Notes: a model not told the origin generated them from the letters alone. 64,000 nt of DNA from Aeropyrum camini SY1 = JCM 12091 (GCF_000591035.1 NC_022521.1:1426001-1490000), one strand, 5' to 3'. Positions 52,070 through 61,609 are shown, counted from the first letter of the stretch. Made by a program: numbers and translations.

Positions 52070-52654
52070 GTGAGGGATAATAGGGGAATGTGGTTTAGGG
52101 GGAGGCGGCGTTCGATATACGAGGCCAACTTGATAGCCTCTTTCCTCCCCTACCGGGAGTATAGGGACGTGGCTATCGAGGATCTGAGGTACGCCCTTGG
52201 GGAGGTCTACATAATAGCTACGAGGATGAACGTGATATTCGCCAGGGCCTCATACAAGGATCCGATAGAGCTTAGGAGACGCCTCGAGGAACGGCTGCCC
52301 GAGGACACGCCTGTCCTCAGGGTGATACCGGTGACTCGAATTGTGCCTGCCGAGGTTGAGGAGGTTAGGAAGGCTGTGCACAGCCTACTCACAGCCGAGC
52401 GTCCGGGAAGCTTCGCGATAAGGCTTGAAGCCCGGCTTCTCCGGGAAGGGAGGGAGATTCCTCGTATGGAGGCTGTGAAGATTATTGCGGAAGGCATAGA
52501 GAGGAGAGTCGACCTCGGGAGGCCCGATATTCTTGTGCTGGTGAAGCCCTTTAGGGTGAGAGAGGGAAGGCTCGCCGCCATATACGTGGGCCCTCCCGAG
52601 GGCGTCTTTTCCAGCCTGAAGCGCGGCGGTGAGCGAAATGGGGGGGAGCGTTAG
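52070..52654 (+). CDS. THUMP-domain protein
   Basis: 194 residues ending in a THUMP core: ERPGSFAIRLEARLLREG, IPRMEAVKIIAEGIE, VDLGRPDILVLVKPFRV and AAIYVGPPEGVF. THUMP domains bind the tRNA 3' end and help tRNA-modifying enzymes; here no methyltransferase or thiouridylase domain is attached, so it is a stand-alone adaptor (as Tan1 for ac4C). TmcA is encoded elsewhere in this window. GTG 52070 sits on the predicted transcription start; ATG 52088 is an alternative. Overlaps the next gene. Confidence 0.85.
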   Translation: MRDNRGMWFRGRRRSIYEANLIASFLPYREYRDVAIEDLRYALGEVYIIATRMNVIFARASYKDPIELRRRLEERLPEDTPVLRVIPVTRIVPAEVEEVRKAVHSLLTAERPGSFAIRLEARLLREGREIPRMEAVKIIAEGIERRVDLGRPDILVLVKPFRVREGRLAAIYVGPPEGVFSSLKRGGERNGGER

Positions 52655-54107
52655 GCTCTTCGGGACCGCGGGGATAAGGGGAAGGTATCTCAGGAAGGTA
52701 ACCCCCCTCCTAGCCTTCCAGGTTGGACTAGCCCTTGCGGGATATGTGGGGAGCGGCGGTAGCATTGTCGTCGCGCATGATGTTAGAACCACGAGCCCTC
52801 TGCTAGCCAGTATGGCGGCTTCAGGGGTTATGGCTGGCGGTGTAGACGCTATACTGGTAGGCCAAGCGCCTCTCCCGGCCGCGTCGTACTCGGTTGTGAG
52901 GAGCGGGAGCAAGGCTGGCATTATGGTTACTGCAAGCCACAACCCGCCCTGGGATAATGGGATAAAGATTGTCGACGGGAAGGGTATGGAGCTCACCAGG
53001 ATCGAGGAGGAGGAGCTTGAGTCTATCATAGAGGCGGGGGTTGAGGGCTACCTTGCAGACTGGAACTCCGTCGGTATACTTAGAATCGAGAGGGAGATGC
53101 TGAGCTACTACATGGAAGACATTATTGCTAGGGCCAGCGTAAAAGGCGGCGGCGACCTGTCAGTAGCAGTAGACTGCGCCAACGGCGCGGCCAGCGGAGT
53201 CACACCAATTATACTGAGGAGCATAGGCGTTAGCAGAGTGTATACCCTCAACTGCCACCCCGACGGACACTTCCCGGGCAGACACCCAGAGCCTAGGCCC
53301 GACGTGCTCAAGCCGTTCATAAAAGCCTCCTCGGCGCTTGGGGTGCACGCTTTTATAGCCCACGATGGAGACGCTGATAGGACTGCTCTGGGAGTCCCTG
53401 GATATGGTTTCGTCAAGCAGGACCTGGTGATAGCTCTGCTAGCATGGTGGAAGCTGCGGGAGAAGAGGGGCTCTGTGGTGGTCTCTGTTGACGTGGGGTC
53501 TGAGGTGGAGGAGGTGGTTGAGGAGCTCGGCGGGAGTATAATTAGGAGCAGGCTAGGTAAGATACATGAGAAGCTCCTCCAGGAGGCCGACGCGGTCCTA
53601 GCCGCCGAGCCCTGGAAGCTAATAGACCCTGATTGGGGCCTTTGGGTGGACGGCATATATCAGGCTGCCCTAATAGCACACATATCCCTATCAACCAGGA
53701 AGAGCCCTAGAGAACTTCTTGACATGCTGCCGTACTACCCCTCGGCCAGGGTCTCGTACGTTCTCGGGGGAGAGAATGAGAGGGATAGGCTCTACGAGCA
53801 AGTTGTTGAAGAGCTGTCCCACTCCCTAACAGGCAGCGCAGTGGGCATTCTACCTATAGACGGGGTTAGGATAGACTATGAGGATGGCTCGTGGCTCCTA
53901 GTTAGGAAAAGCGGCACAGAGCCAAAGCTCAGAGTCTACGCGCAGGCCAGGGAGGAGGAGAGGCTGGTGAACCTGCTTGCTAGGGTCCACAGGATTGTGG
54001 CGGAAACAGCGTCTAGGGCTGGCATCAGGTTATCTTCGAAGGAGGAGCACATTAGCCTTCCTCCCGGCGGCTCTCGCGGCTTCCGAGGCCGTAACGCTCT
54101 ATTATAG
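52638..54107 (+). CDS. Phosphoglucomutase/phosphomannomutase-family phosphohexomutase
   Basis: All four family loops are present: GTAGIRGRYLRKVTP, the phosphoserine loop VTASHNPPWDNGIK, the metal loop IAHDGDADRTALG and the phosphate-binding RKSGTEPKLRVYAQA. Substrate (glucose, mannose or glucosamine phosphate) is undecided. 489 residues from ATG 52638, with GGTGA six bases ahead; GTG 52629 is also in frame. It overlaps the THUMP gene by 17 bases and the convergent membrane-protein gene by 56 bases. Confidence 0.92.
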   Translation: MGGSVRLFGTAGIRGRYLRKVTPLLAFQVGLALAGYVGSGGSIVVAHDVRTTSPLLASMAASGVMAGGVDAILVGQAPLPAASYSVVRSGSKAGIMVTASHNPPWDNGIKIVDGKGMELTRIEEEELESIIEAGVEGYLADWNSVGILRIEREMLSYYMEDIIARASVKGGGDLSVAVDCANGAASGVTPIILRSIGVSRVYTLNCHPDGHFPGRHPEPRPDVLKPFIKASSALGVHAFIAHDGDADRTALGVPGYGFVKQDLVIALLAWWKLREKRGSVVVSVDVGSEVEEVVEELGGSIIRSRLGKIHEKLLQEADAVLAAEPWKLIDPDWGLWVDGIYQAALIAHISLSTRKSPRELLDMLPYYPSARVSYVLGGENERDRLYEQVVEELSHSLTGSAVGILPIDGVRIDYEDGSWLLVRKSGTEPKLRVYAQAREEERLVNLLARVHRIVAETASRAGIRLSSKEEHISLPPGGSRGFRGRNALL

Positions 54108-54819
54108 TGTAGAGCCTCTTGGGGTTACGCGCGTAGAGCCTCAGCCTGAAGTCGGTTTTAGTGTTGACTTTCCTTATCTCCACGAACTTCCTCTGCTCGT
54201 TAACGCTGACCTTAACACCCTCGGGCAGGGGGAAGGGAATCGCTGTCTTAGAGAGCAGCCCCTTGTAGACTATTCCTTTTTCACTAACAGAATACTCGGT
54301 AGGCATGTTTATTGTTATCATCGGTCCAGACCTCTTTGACACTACGTAGGCGGTTACAGTGTTGACTAGGAAGTAGCCTTCAAAATATGCTAGGAAAGCT
54401 AAGAAATGCGCTAAAAGCTCGTGCGACGTCACGTTAGAAATCATAAACTCGTACAGCGGGTCTATGAACCTCCAGAACAGTATAAAATAGGCTAGACCCA
54501 CGATCATAATCAGGTTCATTGACATGAGCGCTTTAGACTGCTCCTGCAGATCGCTCGCGAGCCCCTCATCCTTCATCTGCAGCTCCCTGGCCCCCTTCTC
54601 CTCGTAAAGCCTTCTCGCCGATTCTATCTCGGCGGGGTCGGCCTTAACACCGAGGGGGCCTTTAGATCTCCTTGACATGATGACGCTGAGGATTATGAAG
54701 AGTACTATTATAACGGCAAAAGTCTTCCAGTTGCGCCCAAGGATAGAGGCCAGTAGAGAATACAATATAATGAAGGCCTGGCTCAATATTATCCGGTTCC
54801 TGCTGAGGTACATACTCAT
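54052..54819 (-). CDS. Predicted membrane protein (DUF2208-like)
   Basis: 255 residues. Four to five hydrophobic segments (about 10-30, 32-47, 98-116, 130-155), with a charged coiled helix ESARRLYEEKGARELQMKDEG between them and a beta-rich cytoplasmic C-terminus MPTEYSVSEKGIVYKGLLSK. I believe this is the crenarchaeal DUF2208 family but cannot check. Function unknown. Its last 56 bases overlap the phosphohexomutase gene. Confidence 0.7.
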   Translation of the reverse strand: MSMYLSRNRIILSQAFIILYSLLASILGRNWKTFAVIIVLFIILSVIMSRRSKGPLGVKADPAEIESARRLYEEKGARELQMKDEGLASDLQEQSKALMSMNLIMIVGLAYFILFWRFIDPLYEFMISNVTSHELLAHFLAFLAYFEGYFLVNTVTAYVVSKRSGPMITINMPTEYSVSEKGIVYKGLLSKTAIPFPLPEGVKVSVNEQRKFVEIRKVNTKTDFRLRLYARNPKRLYTIIERYGLGSRESRREEG

Positions 54820-54934
54820 AGTGTATTTACACCCTTCTTCTTACCTTATAGACCCCTTTATATGGCCGCTGAAAGCCGGGATTATTATATCAATTCTACT
54901 GCGACACCTTAAAGTTAAGAGTTGGGATATCAGC

Positions 54935-56050
54935 ATGCTGTCGGTGAGGGTAGACTACGCTCTCATAGGTGAGGAGCTGGAGGCCAGAGAGGCTGTCTGC
55001 CTGTCTTTCGACGAGCATGACGGTGCATTATCATCAATAGCCTCATCTGACTCGTGCCCAGAGTCGTCTCCCAAATACACTATAGCCCTACCTCCCACGG
55101 TTAACGCTCACATACACTCCAGCGACGTTCAGTGGCCCGAGGTGGGGAGCGAGCTTGGGCTTGAGGAACTCGTGGCGCCTCCAAGAGGGCTGAAGCACCT
55201 GCTGCTCCAGCAGGCGGGCGAGAAGGCGTGTGCAGAGGCTGCTGTCGAAGTTTACAGGGCTCTAGAGGAACTGGGTGTTAAGGCGGCGGCCGACTTCAGG
55301 GAGCCAGCTGCTGGAGGCTGCCTCCCGGTGAGGGAGGTCCTCTCGAGTCTGGGGCTTCTGTACACCTCGATAGCGCTCATGGGAAGGCCTGGGGATCCTT
55401 ACGGGCTCGAGGGATGCGATGGCATCGGGTTGAACAGCCCTCTCGACATAGACCCCAAGAGGGTTCGCCCCCTACGCAACAGTGGCATGACGATACACGC
55501 TCACGTTGCAGAGACTAGGGAGATGAGGCTGCAGGGGGACCTTGAAGCGGCGCTGGATATAGGTGTAGATGCGATTATACACGGCACGCACCTATCCCGC
55601 GAGGACCTAGTGCTTCTTAGGGAGAACGATATTATACTGGTCCTCTCCCCACGTAGCAATATGTGGCACGGCATCGGCCTCCCCCCGGTAGCAGAAGCCT
55701 ACAGGGTTGGAGTGAAGATTTCCTTCGGAACAGACAACGCGGCCTGGAATACGCTCGATCCTTGGGACGAGGCTAGGCAGGCTATGCTTGTTGCCAGGCT
55801 GCAGGGTGTGAAGGATCCGGGGCTGCCGCGCTACCTGCTCAGGGGGATTTTAGGTTGGGGCTATGAGGCGTTGCGTGTCGAGCCACCCATTATAACCGAG
55901 GGTGCTGGGATGTGTGATGTGGCGTTGATGAGGTTGGAGGGCGTTGAGGCGGGGTTAGTGGGGAGGAGCTTCAACAAATACTATACCCTGCTAAAAATAG
56001 CCAGGGGAGACTTCTCGAGGCCAGCATGCATGCTATGGAGGGGTGGTTAG
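54935..56050 (+). CDS. Amidohydrolase-family metal-dependent hydrolase
   Basis: TIM-barrel amidohydrolase related to TrzA/chlorohydrolases: metal motif PPTVNAHIHSSDV, TIHAHVAETREM, IIHGTHLSRED and the final Asp in SFGTDNAAWNTLDPWDEAR. 371 residues from ATG 54935; the long upstream frame overlaps the divergent membrane-protein gene and shows no homology. Substrate unknown (deaminase or hydrolase). Shares TTAG with the SCP2 gene. Confidence 0.82.
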   Translation: MLSVRVDYALIGEELEAREAVCLSFDEHDGALSSIASSDSCPESSPKYTIALPPTVNAHIHSSDVQWPEVGSELGLEELVAPPRGLKHLLLQQAGEKACAEAAVEVYRALEELGVKAAADFREPAAGGCLPVREVLSSLGLLYTSIALMGRPGDPYGLEGCDGIGLNSPLDIDPKRVRPLRNSGMTIHAHVAETREMRLQGDLEAALDIGVDAIIHGTHLSREDLVLLRENDIILVLSPRSNMWHGIGLPPVAEAYRVGVKISFGTDNAAWNTLDPWDEARQAMLVARLQGVKDPGLPRYLLRGILGWGYEALRVEPPIITEGAGMCDVALMRLEGVEAGLVGRSFNKYYTLLKIARGDFSRPACMLWRGG

Positions 56051-56391
56051 AGCCGGCCTAGGCCAGCGTCGATTATCCGTTTTAGATTCATTGTGTCTAG
56101 GACGTTCCCGGTTATTTTCAGCTTTCTCATCATGAAGGCTTTCATCGCGTCCGTCTGGCCGTCTAGAATCTCCTTCAATGTGTCGCTGGTGAGCGTTAGG
56201 GTGGCTATTGGGCTTGGATGCCTGCCGTCGGCGATCTTTAGTTCGCCGCCGCTTATCTCAATGTAGAATTCGCCGCCGTCCTCGAGTACTATCTGGTAGA
56301 CTTTGTTCCACGACTGTACCTCGGGGAGGCTCTCCTTAGCCTTTTGGAAAAGCTCTTCGAACTTTTTCTTAAGATCTTCAGCAGCCGCCAA
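56047..56391 (-). CDS. SCP2 sterol-carrier-domain protein
   Basis: 114 residues comprising one SCP2 domain: FYIEISGGELKIADGRHP, ATLTLTSDTLKEILDGQTDAM and FMMRKLKITGNVLDTMNLKRI. SCP2 domains bind fatty acids or fatty acyl-CoA; it fits the acyl-CoA dehydrogenase/ETF/thiolase theme of the window. TTG start. Confidence 0.9.
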   Translation of the reverse strand: MAAAEDLKKKFEELFQKAKESLPEVQSWNKVYQIVLEDGGEFYIEISGGELKIADGRHPSPIATLTLTSDTLKEILDGQTDAMKAFMMRKLKITGNVLDTMNLKRIIDAGLGRL

Positions 56392-56552
56392 TACTAGACA
56401 CCTACTTTATAATTGAGGCTTGTAGGGGAATCATTTGTCCTGCTGTGGGTTAGTATTAAGATGTTGGCATAGAGCAAATATAACCTTTGGATTGCAGATG
56501 CGGTAATCTAATAGTCCTCCGCACCACTTGTAGTCTGGAGGGGGTATCCGGG

Positions 56553-57260
56553 TTGCCCTCAGCTAGAGAGATACTGCAGCAGGGCCTGGAGAGGATCGGG
56601 GGCCCAGAGGACCTCGCGGCTAGGATTGACTCTACACTCTTAAACCCCAAGGCTACAGAGGCTGATGCGGAGGACCTCGTCAAAAAGGCTGCGGAGCATG
56701 GGTTTAGATGTGCAGTGCTGACTCCGGCCCACTCTATTAGGGTGTCTAAGCTTGCCGAGAAGCTCGGGGTTAAGCTGTGCAGCGTTATAGGCTTCCCTCT
56801 AGGCCAGACACTCCTCGAGGCGAAGCTTGTGGAAGCCCAGGCGGTGCTAGAGGCCGGTGTTAAGGAGCTTGATGTTGTTCCCAACTTCTCGCTGGGCCCC
56901 GACGGGGTGTATAGAGAGGTGTCAGATATAGTGAGGCTTGCGAAGGGCTATGGGGCTTTGGTGAAAGTCATATTGGAGGCTCCCCTCTGGGACGACGATA
57001 AGCTCTCCCTTTTGGTAGACTCGTCTAGGAGGGCGGGGGCTGATGTTGTGAAGACTAGCACGGGGGTTTATACCAAGGGCGGGGATCCATTGACGGTTTA
57101 CAGGCTCGCAAGGCTGGCGAAGCCTATTGGGCTGGGTGTTAAGGCTAGTGGAGGCATAAAGACGGGTATTGACGCCATACTGGCCGTGGGAGCCGGGGCT
57201 GACATTATAGGTACGAGTAGTGCTGAGAGGGTCTTAGAGAGCTTCAAATCTCTAGCCTAA
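56553..57260 (+). CDS. deoC: Deoxyribose-phosphate aldolase
   Basis: Cleaves 2-deoxyribose 5-phosphate to glyceraldehyde 3-phosphate and acetaldehyde. Schiff-base lysine in DVVKTSTG (Lys167), the second lysine in GVKASGG (Lys197), and IDSTLL near the start. The TTG at 56553 gives 235 residues, the length I recall for the crystallised A. pernix enzyme, to which it is very similar but not identical. The frame extends 22 codons upstream without homology. Confidence 0.96.
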   Translation: MPSAREILQQGLERIGGPEDLAARIDSTLLNPKATEADAEDLVKKAAEHGFRCAVLTPAHSIRVSKLAEKLGVKLCSVIGFPLGQTLLEAKLVEAQAVLEAGVKELDVVPNFSLGPDGVYREVSDIVRLAKGYGALVKVILEAPLWDDDKLSLLVDSSRRAGADVVKTSTGVYTKGGDPLTVYRLARLAKPIGLGVKASGGIKTGIDAILAVGAGADIIGTSSAERVLESFKSLA

Positions 57261-57291
57261 TGGCAACTCGGCTCCAGCCAACCCGGGGGGA

Positions 57292-58812
57292 TTGCTTCTG
57301 AAGGGTAGAATAAGGGTTGGATTGATAACGAGCAGGTCGGCGAGAAGGCTAGTGGAGGATATACTCAGGGAGTCGGGGTTCGAAGCCGAGGTTATAGACC
57401 TTCCGGTGCACGCTATAGGGATGTTGAGCGCCAGGACGATAGCAAAGATACTGGCTTCGAAGAAGGACTTGCTGGATAGGGCTAGGTCGGCTGATGTGCT
57501 GGTTATACCGGGCCATGTAAGGGGGGACGCTAGGGAGATATCGAGGGTTGTTGGTAGGCCCGTCTATAAGGGTACAGTTAGCCCGGTCTATATACCGGAT
57601 ATAATAGGCATTCTTAGCTCCGGCGGGAAGCTAGACCCCGAGAGACCTGCTGAGGAGGTTGTTAATCTTGGTGACTACGCGTCGAAGATAGTTGTTAAGG
57701 AGGCTTTTAGAGTGGGGAGGGTTAGGATACCTCTGAGGCCTCCTCCTATGCTGGTTGTCGCTGAGATACCCCCTACGGCTTCCGAGAGGGAGATTCCAAG
57801 GCTTGCAGCCCGGATGGAGGGGGATGGGGCTTCTATAGTGGCTGTGGGAACCGGGTTCGATGACGAGCCTAAGGTTGTATATAATAAGGTGCGGCTGGCC
57901 TTGTCAGCTCTTAAAGAGGCGCCAGTGATTGCAGAAACTCCAACCATGGACCATGCATCCTCAGCTCTAGACGCCGGAGCCTCTGGCGTTATAGTGCCCA
58001 TTGGCCTGACGGTGGAGCTGACTAGGGAGAAACGTCTACCTGGGGACGCGTTTATTATGGTTTCGGGTGAGCGGCCTGAGGAGCTTGCCAGTGCTGTCGG
58101 GGGTTTGAGGTCCTCGGGGTATCATAAGATTGTCGTAGACGTCAGCCTCTCGCCCCCTCCACTAGGGCTTCTAGAGAGCCTCGAGAGGCTGAGGAGAGCC
58201 TCTGGGCTGCTGAGCGTGCCTCTCGTCTTTTCTGCGGCCAATGTTGCTGAAGAGGTGCAGGCAGACAGCCATGGCGTCCATGCCCTTCTCGCCCTGCTGG
58301 CGCTCGAGGCTGGAGCCTCCCTTTACTATGTCGTCGAGGACAGCTACAAGTCTTACCGCTCCACAGCTGAGGCCGCAGAGGCTGTGAGCTACGCTTCTGC
58401 AGCTAAGGCCCTACTCTCTGCGAGGATACCTTTCACTAGGCTCTTCGTGGTGAAGCAGCCTAGAAAGCCGCCCAAGCCAGTACACCCCGAGGGTGAGAGG
58501 GTTAGCGTCGGCTACATACCGCCCGCTATGGACAATGCTGGCTACGCGCATATACAGGTCGACCACGAGAGGGGGGTAATAATGCTCACCTTCTACCCTA
58601 GGGGGGGTGAGCCTGTTACCTTTGAGGGCAGAAAGCCTACAAGCCTTCTCAGAGCCCTAACATCTAGGTTCCCTGTCTCATGCGAGCACGCTGGATACAT
58701 AGGATACGAGCTGGCTAAGGCTGAGATCGCGCTTCTCCTAGGCAAAACGTACATTCAGGATAGTCCTGTAATAGTCCCCGTCTGGGGTGAACCCGATGAG
58801 GGAGGCTGCTAG
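57292..58812 (+). CDS. Dihydropteroate synthase-like protein (MJ0107 family, DUF4346 tail)
   Basis: 506 residues. N-terminal Rossmann-like part (RVGLITSRSARRLVEDIL), a central TIM-barrel resembling dihydropteroate synthase (VVAEIPPTASEREI, SIVAVGTGFDD, VIAETPTMDHASSALDAGASG) and a C-terminal DUF4346/MtrA-like domain with SCEHAGYIGYELAKAEIALLL. Proteins of this kind occur in archaea making methanopterin-like cofactors; with the beta-RFAP synthase-like gene at 49083 this suggests such a cofactor here. TTG start. Overlaps mevalonate kinase by 17 bases. Confidence 0.82.
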   Translation: MLLKGRIRVGLITSRSARRLVEDILRESGFEAEVIDLPVHAIGMLSARTIAKILASKKDLLDRARSADVLVIPGHVRGDAREISRVVGRPVYKGTVSPVYIPDIIGILSSGGKLDPERPAEEVVNLGDYASKIVVKEAFRVGRVRIPLRPPPMLVVAEIPPTASEREIPRLAARMEGDGASIVAVGTGFDDEPKVVYNKVRLALSALKEAPVIAETPTMDHASSALDAGASGVIVPIGLTVELTREKRLPGDAFIMVSGERPEELASAVGGLRSSGYHKIVVDVSLSPPPLGLLESLERLRRASGLLSVPLVFSAANVAEEVQADSHGVHALLALLALEAGASLYYVVEDSYKSYRSTAEAAEAVSYASAAKALLSARIPFTRLFVVKQPRKPPKPVHPEGERVSVGYIPPAMDNAGYAHIQVDHERGVIMLTFYPRGGEPVTFEGRKPTSLLRALTSRFPVSCEHAGYIGYELAKAEIALLLGKTYIQDSPVIVPVWGEPDEGGC

Positions 58813-59770
58813 CGCTTCGGCCCCGGGGAAGGTTATAATAGTTGGCGAGCACTTCGTCGTCAGAGGCTCCATGGCTATAGTAACGGCCATAGGTAGGAGG
58901 CTGCGTGTCACCGTTGAGAGCGGAGGAGACGGTATAGTTCTGGAGAGCAGCATGTTGGGGCGCCACCATGCCCCCCTTCCCGGACAAGGAACCGCGGCTA
59001 GCGTGAGCACCGTTCTCGAGCCTTACATGGCGGTGTTGAGGAGCCTAGCTGCCAGGGGTTACAGCGTAGTGCCCCATCGGATATTGGTGGAGAGCAAAAT
59101 TCCGCCGAGGGCTGGGCTAGGGAGCAGCGCAGCCAGCATGGTGGCCTACGCCCTCGCATACTCTGCCATGCACGGGGATCCCCTGTCTGAGGAGGAGCTC
59201 TATAGCGTGGCTATGGAGGGTGAGAGAATAGCTCATAGCAGGCCGAGCGGTGTTGACGTTACTATAGCCGTGAAGGGAGGGGTTTTAGCCTATAAGAGGG
59301 GCGAGGAGCCCGTTAGACTAGAGCAGAGGCTCGCAGGAGTTACGCTTCTCATTGCCGACACAGGGATCGAAAGACAGACCAGGGATGTCGTTGAGCATGT
59401 TCTCTCCGTTGCCGAATCACTCGGGGAAGCCTCCAACCATATATACACGGCGGCAGACGTAATATCGCGGGAGGCCCGTGGGGCTATCGAGAGGGGTGAC
59501 GCGGAGAGGCTGGGCCTCCTTATGAACGCAGCCCAGGGACTCCTATCGGCCCTGGGAGCTTCATCCCTCGAAATAGAAACGCTAGTTTACCGGATGAGAA
59601 GGGCTGGCGCCCTGGGATCTAAGCTAACCGGCGCGGGATGGGGTGGCTGCGTTATAGGGCTATTTCGGGAGGAGGAGGCTGAGAGTGGGCTAAGGTCTGT
59701 GACCGGGGACGCCGCCCAAGCCTTTACCGCGTCGATGGCTGAGGAGGGTGCTAAGCTCGAAACCCTCTAG
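58796..59770 (+). CDS. mvk: Mevalonate kinase
   Basis: GHMP kinase for isoprenoid lipid synthesis: SASAPGKVIIVGEHFVVRGS, PPRAGLGSSAASMVAYALA (ATP loop), SRPSGVDVTIAVKGG and KLTGAGWGGCVIGLF. 324 residues from ATG 58796. Overlaps the upstream gene, so the two are co-transcribed; the S9 peptidase starts 37 bases downstream. Confidence 0.95.
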   Translation: MREAASASAPGKVIIVGEHFVVRGSMAIVTAIGRRLRVTVESGGDGIVLESSMLGRHHAPLPGQGTAASVSTVLEPYMAVLRSLAARGYSVVPHRILVESKIPPRAGLGSSAASMVAYALAYSAMHGDPLSEEELYSVAMEGERIAHSRPSGVDVTIAVKGGVLAYKRGEEPVRLEQRLAGVTLLIADTGIERQTRDVVEHVLSVAESLGEASNHIYTAADVISREARGAIERGDAERLGLLMNAAQGLLSALGASSLEIETLVYRMRRAGALGSKLTGAGWGGCVIGLFREEEAESGLRSVTGDAAQAFTASMAEEGAKLETL

Positions 59771-59806
59771 GGTTTTAATTTCCACGGCCTAACCCGCTAA
59801 AACCCG

Positions 59807-61609
59807 GTGGCATTCGGTTTGGATATAGACATACTTGTCAGGAGGTTTCTAGCTATCAAGACTTCCCACACCCCCCGGATAGACCCTTCAACAGGCTGTA
59901 TATACTACATTTCGGATGCCGCGTCTAACCAGCCCAACTTGTGGAGAAGCTGTAACGGATTCAGCGACCTGTGGCTTCCCTGGGAGAGGCGGGTCGGATC
60001 CCTCGAGATCTCGCCCGATGGGCTTGTAGCTTTTTCCACGGACAGGGACGGGGATGAAAAGTGGTCTATCTACATAGCGGGAGAGGAGCAGGGCGTAAAG
60101 CTCGTGTCTGGCGAGGACGATAGCATTAACATGCTAGGCCCCTGGAGCCCAGACGGCAGGCTACTCGCTTTCACGAGCAACAGGAGGAACGGGGTCGACT
60201 TTGACTTTTACGTGTTTGATCTAGCGCGGGGAGAGACTAGAATGGTGGCTGAGGGGGAGGGCATCGTAGCCGCGTCTTCATGGCTTGACGATAGGAGGTT
60301 ATTGGCTGTTAAGAGGAACACGAATCTTGATAGCGATATAGTTGTGGTTAACGTTGACAATGGCGAAGTAAGAATACTTACAAGACACAGCGGCGAGGAG
60401 CTAAACATAGCTCCCCGCCCAATAGGGAGAGGGAAAGCCATGATTATAAGCAACATGGACAGTGAGTTCGCAGGCATCGCGCTTCTAGACATCGAAACAG
60501 GCGAGAGGCGGCTCGTCTTAAAGGAAGAATGGGACGTGGAGGCGCTTGAAATCTCTGGGAACACGGTGCTATACTCGATAAACGTTGATGGAGAAAGCAG
60601 GATTTACACCGCGAAGATAGACTGGGGAGGGAGGCTTCTCAACCCCCACCCTATTGAAGGTCTGCCCAGAGGAACCCTCCTCAACATGGACCTCAACGAG
60701 GGTCTGAGCCTAGCGGCTCTCTCCCTCAGCACTCCTAAGCAGGGTGTAGAAATCTACCTTGTAAAGCTCGGTGATGAGGTTTCAAGGCTTACTAGGAGCC
60801 CGAAGGCATGGTTGAAAGAAGAGGTCTTTGTGGAGCCACAGCACTTCTCCTATAAGAGCTTTGACGGTCTGGAGATAAGGGCTTTGTTCTATCCGCCTCC
60901 CGAGCCGCTTTCCAACCCTCCGCCAGCCGTCGTCTACCTACACGGGGGGCCAGAGAGCCAGGAGAGAGTTAGGTTTAACGTTTTTCCGCAGTCGCTGGCG
61001 GCTATGGGTATAGCGACTATAGCACCCAACTATAGGGGTTCGCTGGGCTATGGGAGGAGGTTTGTCCACCTCGACGACGTGGAGAAGCGTATAAACGCTG
61101 TTCACGATGTTTACCACGCCGTCAGGGCGGCTGTCGAGGCGGGGCTGGTAGACGGCTCTAGGCTATGTGTTATGGGCGGCTCCTACGGCGGCTACCTGAC
61201 GCTTATGTCTCTCGCTCTATACCCTGATCTATGGGCATGTGGTGTCGAGATTGTTGGGATAGTGAACTTAGTCACTTTTATCAGGAATACAAGCCCCTAC
61301 AGGAGGAAATACCGTATAGCCGAGTATGGGGACCCTGAAGTCCATGGCGAGGTGATGCTGAAGCTTAGCCCCATAAGCTATGTAGAGAATATAAAGGCCC
61401 CCCTAATGGTGATTCACGGTGCTAAGGACCCGCGAGTCCCCGTGAGCGAAGCGGAGCAGCTTGTTAACGCGCTCTCATCGCTGGGCGTGAGAGTTGAGTA
61501 TCTTAGGCTAGAGGACGAAGGGCATGGTGTAGTTAAGCTAGAAAACAGGCTGAAAGTCTATAGGAACGCCCTCAAGTTTATATACGAACACCTCTCAAAA
61601 CGTATTTAG
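59807..61609 (+). CDS. S9 family peptidase (acylaminoacyl/oligopeptidase type)
   Basis: 600 residues: an N-terminal beta-propeller (SPDGLVAFSTDRDGDEKW, SPDGRLLAFTSNRRNG repeats) and a C-terminal alpha/beta hydrolase with VVYLHGGPESQ, the nucleophile MGGSYGGYLTL, Asp in VIHGAKDPRVP and His in EDEGHGVVK. Resembles the A. pernix acylaminoacyl peptidase family but seems to be a paralogue. No signal peptide, so cytoplasmic. GTG start. Confidence 0.93.
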   Translation: MAFGLDIDILVRRFLAIKTSHTPRIDPSTGCIYYISDAASNQPNLWRSCNGFSDLWLPWERRVGSLEISPDGLVAFSTDRDGDEKWSIYIAGEEQGVKLVSGEDDSINMLGPWSPDGRLLAFTSNRRNGVDFDFYVFDLARGETRMVAEGEGIVAASSWLDDRRLLAVKRNTNLDSDIVVVNVDNGEVRILTRHSGEELNIAPRPIGRGKAMIISNMDSEFAGIALLDIETGERRLVLKEEWDVEALEISGNTVLYSINVDGESRIYTAKIDWGGRLLNPHPIEGLPRGTLLNMDLNEGLSLAALSLSTPKQGVEIYLVKLGDEVSRLTRSPKAWLKEEVFVEPQHFSYKSFDGLEIRALFYPPPEPLSNPPPAVVYLHGGPESQERVRFNVFPQSLAAMGIATIAPNYRGSLGYGRRFVHLDDVEKRINAVHDVYHAVRAAVEAGLVDGSRLCVMGGSYGGYLTLMSLALYPDLWACGVEIVGIVNLVTFIRNTSPYRRKYRIAEYGDPEVHGEVMLKLSPISYVENIKAPLMVIHGAKDPRVPVSEAEQLVNALSSLGVRVEYLRLEDEGHGVVKLENRLKVYRNALKFIYEHLSKRI

